Source of the DNA: Gemmataceae bacterium
GTDB lineage: Bacteria; Planctomycetota; Planctomycetia; Gemmatales; Gemmataceae
Direction: 5' to 3'
DNA: 36,731 bases
Assembly: GCA_019748295.1 (NCBI GenBank)
Contig: JAIEPT010000382.1
Location: 1 to 36,731 of the forward strand
Below the pieces are notes generated by a model. It did no database searches. It had not been told where the DNA came from and worked only from the letters and a program-made list of their open reading frames with translations. A program made the position numbers and the translations under genes. Positions 1 to 8,055 of the stretch are shown here, piece by piece (positions within the stretch are counted from its first letter, which is position 1; the number at the start of each line of letters is the position of its first letter).

Positions 1-73
1 GAAACCGCCGGATACGATGAGTACGTCCGGTGGTGTGGGAGGACGGGGGAAGTAATTCCCCCTCCTACCCGAT
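1..73 (+). ncRNA. 3' end of a group II intron (domains V and VI)
   Basis: Bases 4-34 fold into a domain V-like hairpin: a 9-bp lower stem (4-12 with 26-34, including a G-U pair), a 2-nt CG bulge at 24-25, a short upper stem (13-15 with 21-23) and a 5-nt loop. A CGC triad at 6-8 sits where the catalytic triad belongs. Bases about 39-69 form a domain VI-like hairpin (GGGGGAA, loop, TTCCCCC) followed by CCTACCCGAT, a typical bacterial group II 3' end finishing in AY at 72-73. The rest of the intron, including any reverse transcriptase, lies outside the window. The CGC triad suggests class C, but this is not certain without domains I-IV. Confidence 0.72.
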
Positions 74-94
74 TTCAGGCCGGCTTCTACGAAA

Positions 95-935
95 ATGGCA
101 AAAGTTCTTTTCTGGAATACGAAAGGCCGACAACTCAGCGGCCATGTGTTTCGTCTGATGGAAGATCATTCCCCAAATGTCGTCGTAATCATCGAGCCCG
201 CGCCGGATTTGGGCATGTTCTCGCGGCAAGTGCTCGGAAATTTCGGGATGACCACAATCGGTAGTAACCCAAGGGTTCCGAGTTTTTGCGACCCACGGCG
301 AATCGTCGCTTCAACTTCTCTCACCTCCAGCGACGGATGACCGTGTAGAATACTGTAGATTTTGGCTTTCGCCCCACTTTGACGTGCTGACCGTATTCCT
401 TCACGGGCCGGATCGAATCAACAATGATGATGAATGGCGAGGCCTCTTCTTTTCCCGAGTCATTGAAAATGTGCGGTGGCTTGAGCGCAATGTGACCAAG
501 CATCAACGATCAGTAGTTTTCGGAGACTTCAATGCAAACCCTTTTGAGCCGGCAGTAGTTGGTTCGCGGGGGCTTCATTCGATTTCAGTCAAGCACGTTG
601 GGAGGCGTCACTCTCGCATGGTCATGGGACAGGCCCAGGACTTCTTTTTCAATCCTATGTGGAGCCTGTTGGGGCATCGAAGCGGTAAGCCACCTGGAAG
701 CTACTATTTCAATGAATCACGAATTGTTGAATATTTTTGGCACATGTTGGACCAAGTCGTATTACGTCCTGCAATGGTTCCACATTTTCCTGAAAACGAG
801 CTTAAAGTGCTCGACCGTGCAGGACCCATAAGGCTGATATCCGACCTGGGCTTGCCTGCCAGGAATGTATCGGATCACCTTCCGGTGATATTCACCCTTC
901 GTAAACGATCACGGAGTGACGCTAATGGTCGCTAA
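95..935 (+). pseudogene. Endonuclease/exonuclease/phosphatase (EEP) family gene, frameshifted
   Basis: Two reading frames together make one EEP-fold protein of about 280 residues. The first (95-340) opens with the family's N-terminal strand (VLFWNTKGR, metal-region Asn) and an acidic IIEP motif. The second, open from about 279 to 935, carries FDVLTVFLHGP, the catalytic GDFNANPFE and the C-terminal SDHLPV motif. The frame changes by one base around 270-300, near a run of five T at 283-287: after it the upstream frame reaches a stop at 338-340 while the other continues the family pattern. The gene is either a recent pseudogene or carries a homopolymer sequencing error. EEP enzymes are Mg-dependent phosphodiesterases acting on nucleic acids or phospholipids; the substrate here is unknown. 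It starts only 21 bp after the intron end and overlaps the next gene. Confidence 0.75.
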
Positions 936-1311
936 GAACCTCTGGCCAGACTTGAAGACGAGCGAACCCATTCGTACCGTTAGAACAGTGCTCGTTGAAG
1001 CCGCGTCGGGTCTGGTCGAACGAACAGACAGCAAAGTGTCTTGTCTAGTAGAAACAATTCCCGGTGGCAGCGGGCGGTTTACGCACCAAGCGTACCTCTC
1101 AGTTGCCGTCATGGGTTACCGTTATCCGCTTTTCCGTGTTCAGGAGCAAGGGGACCCCTACCCCGTGATGGTCTTCGGTGACGGCACGTTTCAAAAAGGC
1201 GTAGCTTGCGGAAACGAAGCGTACCTTGAAGAGACACTTCGCCTCCTTTTCAATTCGGACCATACAAAACGCATGATTTTCCAGCTTCTCGATTTACACC
1301 AAGCTGCATGA
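925..1311 (+). CDS. Hypothetical protein coupled to the EEP gene
   Basis: This encodes about 128 residues that I do not recognise. ATG at 925 is preferred over GTG at 916; either start overlaps the 3' end of the EEP gene (stop 933-935), so translation is probably coupled and the two products may act together. The protein looks globular and soluble, with no signal peptide or membrane segment: a mixed N-terminal half, a beta-rich middle (YLSVAVMGYRYPLF, DPYPVMVFGDG) and a C-terminal helix (EAYLEETLRLLF). No cysteine cluster or catalytic motif is evident. The neighbouring intron end and REP element suggest an accessory region, but function cannot be inferred. Confidence 0.55.
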   Translation: MVAKNLWPDLKTSEPIRTVRTVLVEAASGLVERTDSKVSCLVETIPGGSGRFTHQAYLSVAVMGYRYPLFRVQEQGDPYPVMVFGDGTFQKGVACGNEAYLEETLRLLFNSDHTKRMIFQLLDLHQAA

Positions 1312-1416
1312 TATTCCGCATAGCCAGTGAAGGGTTTCATGACTTCGCGGCCGTTTGGTTGCTGTTGCATCGCAACGACGCTCAGTTGAAGATTTCGAAA
1401 ACCTCTCGCAAAATCA

Positions 1417-2103
1417 AGCCCCGTTCACGGGGCTTTCGCGCAGCGTCTAGGCCCGCCGTTGACGGCGGGTGATCGGGGCCGCTCCCCTCATCCCACTGTG
1501 AGGGCCGTTCACGGCCCTTCTCGCGGTTCGGCTTCAGCCTCCTCGGACGTGATACGTTCCAACCGTTCCTCGATTTCGCCGCGGGCGTGGCGTTCGCGTT
1601 GGTTTTGAATGTAGCGACGCACCCATTCCAGGTCGCGTGTTCCGAACGAGACTACGCCGTAGCCTGCCTGCCATTCCACCAATTTGCCGCTCAGCTTTTG
1701 GTTGGCTTCATGAGCGGATGCGCCTTTCAATTGGCCGATGAAATCCGCAATGCCGATTGTTGGGGCGACGCTGATGGCGAGGTGGACGTGGTCTTCGATG
1801 CCGCCGGTTTCATGCAGGTAGATGCCGCGCGTGTTGATGCATTTGCCGTGTAGTTCGTGGCGGACGATAGCTTCGACTTTTGGGACGAGCAGCGGGGAGT
1901 TTTCCTTCGTGTGCCAGACGATGTGCAGGTTGATTTCGGAGTAGAAATTGCGTGCCATATGGTTGGTCCCTGGATGTGATGGCTAAAGCCGAACCGCGAG
2001 AAGGCCCGTGAACGGGCCTCTAGATGGACACAGGGTAATGGCACCTACGACCCGCCGTCAACGGCGGGCCTAGACGCTGCGCGAAAGCCCCGTGAACGGG
2101 GCT
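1417..2103. mobile_element. REP-associated transposase (RAYT) element with inverted hairpin pairs
   Basis: An IS200-like transposase gene is framed by mirror-image hairpin sets. Left end: AGCCCCGTTCACGGGGCT (1417-1434), CCCGCCGTTGACGGCGGG (1452-1469), then a GGGCCGT/ACGGCCC hairpin (1501-1518) followed by a TCGCGGTTCGGCTTCAGCC segment. Right end in reverse order: GGCTAAAGCCGAACCGCGAG (1981-2000), hairpin 2002-2019, hairpin 2051-2068 and hairpin 2086-2103. The segment between the B hairpins (TTTCGCGCAGCGTCTAGG) is also conserved. This is the architecture of a REP/BIME element with its own RAYT. A similar composite recurs at 20764-21045. Confidence 0.8.
1509..1958 (-). CDS. IS200-like Y1 (HUH) transposase, REP-associated
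   Basis: A 149-residue protein of the IS200-like family (Transposase_17/Y1 fold). It has the HUH metal-binding motif in DHVHLAIS (about residue 56), a candidate nucleophilic Tyr in WQAGYGVVSFG (about residue 99) and the family's C-terminal YIQNQRERH helix. These enzymes cut and join single-stranded DNA at hairpin ends, here presumably the flanking REP hairpins. The last residues (AEPREGP) are read directly from the REP repeat and the TGA stop lies in the loop of the hairpin at 1501-1518, so gene and repeat are physically merged. All key residues are present and the length is normal, so it is probably intact. Confidence 0.88.
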   Translation of the reverse strand: MARNFYSEINLHIVWHTKENSPLLVPKVEAIVRHELHGKCINTRGIYLHETGGIEDHVHLAISVAPTIGIADFIGQLKGASAHEANQKLSGKLVEWQAGYGVVSFGTRDLEWVRRYIQNQRERHARGEIEERLERITSEEAEAEPREGP

Positions 2104-2187
2104 CGGTCTGGGCATGGCGTTTTTGCGAGGGTTCGTGCCTTCGGACGGCGGAACGATAACGTCTCAGCAGACTTCATTCATAGACGG

Positions 2188-2449
2188 AGCCCCGTTCGCG
2201 GGGCTTTCGCGAAGCGTTTAGGCCCGCCCTTGAGGGCGGGTAGCAGGGACGATCACTACTCTTCTTCCCGACCCCCGTTTACGGGGGTTCTCGCAGTTCG
2301 GCTTTAGCCGCGGACGCTTCCGGCGGCTAAAGCCGAACTGCGAGAAGGCCCGTGAACGGGCCTCACCTGCAATCCTGTTTGCGGCCCGACAAACCCGCCC
2401 TCAAGGGCGGGCCTAGACGCTTCGCGAAAGCCCCGTGGTGAACGGGGCT
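2188..2449. repeat. Transposase-less REP composite (MITE-like derivative)
   Basis: The same hairpin sets as the neighbouring RAYT element, without the gene: hairpins at 2188-2205, 2223-2240 and 2271-2288, then TCGCAGTTCGGCTTTAGCC (2291-2309), a 15-bp centre, and the inverted set at 2325-2344, 2346-2363, 2394-2411 and 2429-2449. The last hairpin has a duplicated GTG in its loop. The hairpins vary in base composition but keep complementarity, showing compensatory change. The 84-bp linker 2104-2187 and the tail 2450-2505 recur, diverged, at 20887-20970 and 20990-21045. Confidence 0.8.
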
Positions 2450-2505
2450 GGGAAGCCGATCATGTCCCACGCAAGTTCCCTTCGAAGAGTTGTGCATAGC
2501 GGAGG

Positions 2506-2574
2506 GCTTCCCCTCTCCCCGGCGGTGACTATGCTGCATGGGCCCATGTGATCCTGGCGGGGGAGAGGGGAAGC
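2506..2574 (-). terminator. Inverted repeat downstream of the TPR gene
   Basis: GCTTCCCCTCTCCCC (2506-2520) and its exact complement (2560-2574) enclose 39 bp containing the palindrome CATGGGCCCATG (2537-2548). It lies 12 bp beyond the stop of the minus-strand TPR gene and may end its transcript. There is no clear U-run, so it may instead be one of the CCTCTCCCC repeats also seen at 12109-12129 and 23907-23934. Confidence 0.45.
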
Positions 2575-2586
2575 TGCGCTGCCGCC

Positions 2587-5500
2587 TTACGAATCATCGT
2601 CGTCCGGATTGAACCGGTCGCCATCGACGGGGTCGGGGTAGCGGGCGCGCAAGTCGGCGAAGCCGGGTTCGCGGAGGATGGCGGCGAACTCGGGGTCGGC
2701 CCAGCAGTCGCCGACGAACAGCGTGTCCTCGCGAGACCACTTTTCCATCGCGGCCGTCACGCCTGCGGTGTCCCCCTTTTTCGCGAGTGCCAAGAGATAG
2801 ATCGGCTTCACGAGCATCTCAGTCTCGCTGCGGGCCTCCGTCTCCTTCAGCACTTCGTCGTACTTCTTCAACTGGATCATCGCGCGTAACCGTAGATAGG
2901 CGATCGGCGATTGGTTCGCCTTGCGGTCCTTGAGGAACGCATCCGCTTCGCGAAGCACCGCAGCGTGGTCGTTGCGGAGATAGTGGAGCTGAATCTCGCG
3001 CCAACGGAAATCGGGATCGGCCGGGTCGTTTTCCCGATGCACGGCAATCAGCCGTTCCAGTTCGTCCGCCTTCTTTTGACGGACGCACTCGTCGGCCAGA
3101 AGGCGAAACGCGCTCTCGTTGCGGCCCGCCTTTTGATACGCCTCCTTCACGTTCCCCTTTTGCAAATACGCCCGATTGACGACGTTCTGCTCCAGATACG
3201 CCAGCCCGAACATGCGGCCTGTCCGCTTTCCGTTGTCGAGGAGTGCGATCGCGCCTTCCGGGTCGTTGCGCAGCAGTTTCAGTTCGGCCTGATAAATACG
3301 GGTGCGATTGTCCTTGGGGAAGTTCTTCGCGTGCTGCTCGAGCAGCTTCGCGAGTTCGTCCGGCTTTTTCGCGGTCGTCAATCGTCGGGCGACGATGTCG
3401 AACGCGATGCTGCGGTTGGGGGAAAGTCGATAGGCATCCAGAGGACGATCGGCCTCGAAGAAAGCACTCGTGATGGCGTAGACCGAATCGTCGTACACGG
3501 TCGAGTCGTTCGATTTGCTTTTGTATTTCGCCAGCGTTTTCTCCGCGATGTCCCACTCCTTGGCCGCGATCTGTCGCCGGGCGAGCAGGCCCAGATACAC
3601 GGGGTCCGTCGAACCTTTGGGCGCATACTCCTTGAAAAGACGGCCAAGTTCGTCCCAGGACTTCTTCTGAGCGAGTTGCCTGCCCAAGATGGCGAAATCA
3701 CGATCTGTGCCTTTGAGCGACTTGAACGCATCCGCGGCCTTGCCGGAATTGGCCGCGGCAATCAGGTAGGCGTTGCGGATTTGCGGATCTTCCTTCGCCT
3801 TCAGGGAGATGAGGAATTTCTCTGCCGCCTTCGCATGATCTTTCGCTCGAACCGCCGCGGCGGCTTCGAGACGCGGAATCTGCAGATCGTTGGGCATCCG
3901 CTTGCGATGGGCGGCGATCAGGGCTTCGAGGCGATCCGGCTTCTTGCCGTAGGCGAGATCGTTGCCGAGCAAATTGAACGCATCGCTGAGAATGGACTCC
4001 GGCAACTTCGCGTAGAAGGGCAGTTCCAATTCCGCATCGACTACCGCATGGAGGAACGGCCGCAGGATATCGGATCGGCCAATCGGATCGTTGACGCGCA
4101 GAAGCTCGGCCGCCAGTGGGGCGATGGCTTCGTCGGTCTTGCCTTGTTTGACGAGGCGGATTCGCAGTTCGTTGACGAGAAGCGGGTCGGTCGCATCGTT
4201 CTGGGCGTGAAGGTCGATGATCTCGTCGAGCGTCTTCTGGTCCTTGCTCATCTTGCACAGGAGTTGAAGCTGCGAGAACGTCTCATGACGAGGCCCGATC
4301 TCCTTGTACGCGGAGACCGCGTTTCCAAGGCGATAGCGGACGGCGACCCGCGTGGGACGAAACGCGCCGACTACGCCGGGGTCCAACTGCTGCCGGCAGG
4401 CCTCATCGAAAAGCTTGTCGGCGGCCTTATCGTCGAAGGCAGCGGCGAGATTTTCCGCCTTGCAAAGTCTTACGTAGGGATCGTCGGGATGCCTCTTGGC
4501 GTGTTCAGCGGCGAGCAGGCGAAGCTGGCCGGGATGGACCGTCTTCTTCGCCGCGGCGACGAGTTGCGGGAACATCGCCCTCGCATCGGGAATCGCCGCA
4601 TAAGCTTCTCGGCCCTTGCCTTGCTGGGTCATTTCGTCGATGAACCAGAAAACTTCCTGCCGCGCGCCGATAGGCCCACCTTGCAGACCCGGCACGCGTT
4701 TGAAGACTTGGGCGGCATCGTCCGTTTTGCCGAGGCCCGCGAGGGCGACGGCGAGATAGGCGGGAGCGGCGCCGTGGCCGGGCGTCAGCCGATCCATCGT
4801 GCGGGCGATCAGCTCCAACGATTCCCAATCCTTGGCCATTCGGCAGTCTTCCGCACAGGTGCGAAAATCGTCCTCGCGCTTGTCGAGCTTCTCGAAGCGT
4901 TGGGCAAGGTCTTCGCGTGCATCTTCGGGACGCAGCGATCGAAGCAGGCCCAAATACGTTCCGCCCCACGCGGGCTGGATGTCGAGCGATGTCCGATAAA
5001 GCTTGGCTGCCTCGTCGAATCGTTGAGCAAGGCGATGCGCCTCGGCCAACTCGTAGCAGATCCGGGCATCGTCGCCGCTGATGGCGTGGAATCGCTCAAG
5101 CGGCGCAAGGGCCTCGCGGAGGTTGAGTCGATTCGACGCGATGCCTAGGTAGTAATCGATTGCAGGAAAAGCGACATGCTGATCCGCGATCGGTCTGAGG
5201 CTTTCGGCCGCCTGCTGCCATTGATTGCGGGATTCGTGGAGCCGGCCTTTCGCCAGCGCGTGCATGGTCGCGAAATGCCCCTTGAGCTTATGGCCCACCA
5301 CTTGGTTCAGTTGCTGTTCCGCGAGTTCCGGCTTGCGGTCGTTGATGAAGCGAAGTGCCTGGTCGACGGCAAACATCGACTGGCGAGCGGCCGGGTCGGG
5401 GTAAAGGCTTTCCGGGGCGCAGAGAATGGATCCCGCGAAGCTTCCGCCGCTGTCGAGGAATTCGACCTCGTAGAACTTCCACGATCCGGTGCGCCGCGAG

Positions 5501-6420
5501 AATCGCCAGCGGTCGAACCAAATGCCTCCCTTGCCGTCCAAGCATCGGACAGTCGCCGTCGCGTCGCCGTTGGGGAGTGCCTGAATGTTGCGGACGTCGG
5601 CATCGGTCCATGGCGCCAAGTTGGAGGCGAACAGGTCCCGCTCCAGCACCCTGACCAGCGATTGCAGGAACTGCGGATCGCGTGTCGTTTCCCGGTTCAA
5701 GTCCCCCACGACTTCAAGGCGTTCCCGAAAGCGGCCCCAATCGAACGAAGCGCCGACGAGCGTCAGTTGTTGATCGCGGACGGGCGCCTGAAGCGAGGCA
5801 ACCAGTTCGCGGATCTCCCGATCGCGTTGTTCGTTCGTCTGTTTTGCCGGTCTGATGGGGAGGATCGGGTCATTCCACTCCGGAACCAGGACGCCGCGCC
5901 CCGCCTGGAACGGCTTGATGCGGAAATCGTTGAAGTTGTTGAATGCCGGCGGGGGATTGACGGCGACCGGCCGATGATCCGGCTGATTGCGCATGAAGGC
6001 GGCGCATCCGCGCAGGACGATCAGGCCCACAACGACGACGGTGCTGATGCCGGCGGTCCACTGCTTGCCGTTCCCGGCCGGCGGTTCGGGGGGCGGAAGG
6101 CGGAACGAGGAAGCGTCCCTGTCGTAAGGCGAATTGAGCGGAGCGGCCCCGGCCTCGTACTCGCCCCGTTTGGAATCGAAGGTGAGCGGGCGATGCGGAT
6201 CGGGAACCTGAATCGCCTCTCGGGGCGGAGCAGCCGACGGCGGCGGAGCGGGGCGCTGCGGCTCATCGTCGAGCCCGCCCAGGATCGCCTGGGCGACGTC
6301 GAAGGCGGTTGAGTCCGTGCGAAACGTTTGGCCGCAAGATGGGCATCGCAAGTTGGCCGACGCCTCGCCTGGCGGGGCGAATCGATTCGCGCATGAAGGG
6401 CATGTCACCAGAGCAGGCAT
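2587..6420 (-). CDS. Zinc-ribbon, single-TM, TPR-repeat giant protein
   Basis: A protein of about 1277 residues. It opens with a zinc ribbon (CPSC at about 7-10, CPSC at 26-29) of the MJ0042-like type common at planctomycete N-termini. A Pro-rich low-complexity linker and one transmembrane helix (about 124-142, ISTVVVVGLIVLRG) follow. The remaining roughly 1100 residues are mostly helical TPR-like repeats (for example ALAKGRLHESRNQWQQAAESL, ICYELAEAHRLAQRFDEAAKLYRTSL, YLAVALAGLGKTDDAAQVFKRV). This suggests a membrane-anchored scaffold; the topology, with the ribbon in the cytoplasm and the TPRs outside, is inferred. ATG at 6420 is chosen over an upstream GTG at 6429. A long ORF on the opposite strand is a shadow. 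No enzymatic motif is seen. Confidence 0.85.
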   Translation of the reverse strand: MPALVTCPSCANRFAPPGEASANLRCPSCGQTFRTDSTAFDVAQAILGGLDDEPQRPAPPPSAAPPREAIQVPDPHRPLTFDSKRGEYEAGAAPLNSPYDRDASSFRLPPPEPPAGNGKQWTAGISTVVVVGLIVLRGCAAFMRNQPDHRPVAVNPPPAFNNFNDFRIKPFQAGRGVLVPEWNDPILPIRPAKQTNEQRDREIRELVASLQAPVRDQQLTLVGASFDWGRFRERLEVVGDLNRETTRDPQFLQSLVRVLERDLFASNLAPWTDADVRNIQALPNGDATATVRCLDGKGGIWFDRWRFSRRTGSWKFYEVEFLDSGGSFAGSILCAPESLYPDPAARQSMFAVDQALRFINDRKPELAEQQLNQVVGHKLKGHFATMHALAKGRLHESRNQWQQAAESLRPIADQHVAFPAIDYYLGIASNRLNLREALAPLERFHAISGDDARICYELAEAHRLAQRFDEAAKLYRTSLDIQPAWGGTYLGLLRSLRPEDAREDLAQRFEKLDKREDDFRTCAEDCRMAKDWESLELIARTMDRLTPGHGAAPAYLAVALAGLGKTDDAAQVFKRVPGLQGGPIGARQEVFWFIDEMTQQGKGREAYAAIPDARAMFPQLVAAAKKTVHPGQLRLLAAEHAKRHPDDPYVRLCKAENLAAAFDDKAADKLFDEACRQQLDPGVVGAFRPTRVAVRYRLGNAVSAYKEIGPRHETFSQLQLLCKMSKDQKTLDEIIDLHAQNDATDPLLVNELRIRLVKQGKTDEAIAPLAAELLRVNDPIGRSDILRPFLHAVVDAELELPFYAKLPESILSDAFNLLGNDLAYGKKPDRLEALIAAHRKRMPNDLQIPRLEAAAAVRAKDHAKAAEKFLISLKAKEDPQIRNAYLIAAANSGKAADAFKSLKGTDRDFAILGRQLAQKKSWDELGRLFKEYAPKGSTDPVYLGLLARRQIAAKEWDIAEKTLAKYKSKSNDSTVYDDSVYAITSAFFEADRPLDAYRLSPNRSIAFDIVARRLTTAKKPDELAKLLEQHAKNFPKDNRTRIYQAELKLLRNDPEGAIALLDNGKRTGRMFGLAYLEQNVVNRAYLQKGNVKEAYQKAGRNESAFRLLADECVRQKKADELERLIAVHRENDPADPDFRWREIQLHYLRNDHAAVLREADAFLKDRKANQSPIAYLRLRAMIQLKKYDEVLKETEARSETEMLVKPIYLLALAKKGDTAGVTAAMEKWSREDTLFVGDCWADPEFAAILREPGFADLRARYPDPVDGDRFNPDDDDS

Positions 6421-6696
6421 GACCGGCACTCCAACCGCTTACGAAGAGTTCCGAAGATCATGTATTGTGGCGAAGGTTCCTCGTCAGAGCAAGCATGGAG
6501 CAGCGACACGCGAGAGAGAGCGGCAGCCGACTTTCCGACCTCTCCTCCGGGAGCGGGTTCGGACTTGCAGGCGTAGGCTTACGGTGGGGCGTCAGGGAAG
6601 CTTCGCCTGCGTCCTCAAAAAACCTACACCTGTTGGGGAGGTGGTCATCCGCCAATGTTGAACGCGTCCACCCTCCACCGCACGGGCCATCCATCC

Positions 6697-7884
6697 ATGC
6701 CGATTCAACCACCGCAGGCGATCGCTCGCCTCATGCGTTTCCTCGCCGTCCCCGGCATCACGGGAGAAGAGAAGCTGATTGCCGAAGCGGTTCGCGCGGA
6801 GCTGATCGCCGTCGGCGTGCCGAAGAACCGCATCCGCTTCGACATGGCGAACGAAAAGATTCCGTTGCCGACGCAGACGGGGAATCTCATCGTCGATCTG
6901 CCCGGCACCCGCCCCGGTCCCCGTCTTCTGTTTTCGACGCACCTCGACACGGTCCCGCTTTGCGCGGGAGCCGTCCCGCTTCGGAAAGGCGATCGCATCG
7001 TTCCCAAGGGCAAGACCGCGCTCGGCGGCGATAACCGCACGGGGGTCGCGTGTTTGGTCAATCTCGTCGAAACGCTTCTCAACGACAATCTGCCTCACGG
7101 CCCCACCACGATTCTTTTCACCGTTCGTGAAGAGAGCGGGCTCTGGGGTGCTCGCTTCGTCGATGCCGCCGATTTGCATCGACCGACGATGGGATTCAAC
7201 GTCGATGGCCGCTCTGCGCGCGACGTCACGATTGGGGCGGTGGGAGCCGATCGCTGGGAGGTCGAAATCTTCGGCAAAGCGTCGCATGCGGGCGTGCATC
7301 CGCAGAAAGGCATCTCCGCATGCATGGTCGTGGCGCTGGCCCTGGCGAAAGTGTACGAAAGCGGATGGTTCGGCAAAATCCGCAAGGAGGATCGCGAAGG
7401 CACCTCCAACGTCGGCCCGATCGGCGATGCCCAAGGACGAGCGGCGGGGCAGGCGACGAACGTCGTCACCGACTACGTCAAGCTGCTCGGCGAATCGCGC
7501 AGCCACGATGCGAAGTTCGTCGGCGAAATCACCAAGGCCTATCGCGAAGCCTTCGAGGCGGCGGCGAAGCAGGTGAAGAACGAAGAAGGCAAATCCGCCA
7601 AGGTGAAATTCGCCGCTCGCCGCGATTACTTCCCCTTCCGCCTCAAGGAAACAAGCCCCGCGGTGAAGCTGGCCCGCGCTGCGGCGGAAGTTGCGGGATG
7701 GTCCGCGAACCTTCGCACCACCAATGGCGGCCTCGACGCCAATTGGCTCTCCCGTAACGGCATTCCCACGATCACGTTCGGCGCGGGCCAAAACAATCCG
7801 CACACCGTGGACGAGTTCGTCGAACTTTCCGACTACCTCGAAGGCTGCCGCTACGCCGTCGCCCTCGCCGCCATCGACGCATGA
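6697..7884 (+). CDS. M20-family metallopeptidase (PepT-like)
   Basis: 395 residues with the full set of M20 zinc ligands: H82 and D84 (STHLDTVP), bridging D112 (GGDNRTG), catalytic base and ligand E145/E146 (REESGLWGA), D170 (FNVDG) and a C-terminal His in NNPHTVDE. The dimerisation (lid) domain lies between them (KASHAGVHPQKG). The family cleaves di- or tripeptides or deacylates amino-acid derivatives in the cytoplasm; the overall layout is closest to peptidase T-like enzymes, but the substrate cannot be read from sequence. ATG at 6697 starts the conserved part; ATG at 6655 would add 14 residues and has a weak AGGTGG upstream. The gene is divergent from the TPR gene, with a 276-bp gap (6421-6696) in which no other gene was seen. 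Confidence 0.85.
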   Translation: MPIQPPQAIARLMRFLAVPGITGEEKLIAEAVRAELIAVGVPKNRIRFDMANEKIPLPTQTGNLIVDLPGTRPGPRLLFSTHLDTVPLCAGAVPLRKGDRIVPKGKTALGGDNRTGVACLVNLVETLLNDNLPHGPTTILFTVREESGLWGARFVDAADLHRPTMGFNVDGRSARDVTIGAVGADRWEVEIFGKASHAGVHPQKGISACMVVALALAKVYESGWFGKIRKEDREGTSNVGPIGDAQGRAAGQATNVVTDYVKLLGESRSHDAKFVGEITKAYREAFEAAAKQVKNEEGKSAKVKFAARRDYFPFRLKETSPAVKLARAAAEVAGWSANLRTTNGGLDANWLSRNGIPTITFGAGQNNPHTVDEFVELSDYLEGCRYAVALAAIDA

Positions 7885-7885
7885 C

Positions 7886-8046
7886 GCGCTGTGGGGAACG
7901 CCCTCCGCGGCGTTTCGTCTGAATGGTCACGCACATTTCCCGTGACGAACCGTCTGCGATCGCCGCTTGGAGAGCGCACATGAAAAACTTGCAATCGCAT
8001 GGCAAGCATTCCGCGCTCCGCTGCGCGTCGCGGCTTAGCCAAGCCG
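7886..8046 (+). repeat. Degenerate half-copy of the nested palindrome family
   Basis: GCGCTGTGGGGAACGCCCTC (from 7886) matches the outer arm of the repeats at 18718, 27177 and 34997, and CGCGGCTTAGCCAAGCCG (about 8028-8045) resembles their inner arm. The right outer arm is missing and inner pairing is poor, so this is probably a decayed copy. It lies between the convergent M20 and RluA genes. Confidence 0.5.
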
Positions 8047-8055
8047 TCCGGCCTG

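Noticed and set aside
1417..2449. Hairpin series as an integron or CRISPR array
   Set aside because: The hairpins are mirror-arranged around a RAYT gene with no integrase and no spacer-sized unique sequences.
2911..5148. A 745-codon plus-strand ORF over the TPR gene
   Set aside because: It lies antisense to a well-supported TPR protein and has no family motif; long shadow ORFs are expected in GC-rich DNA.
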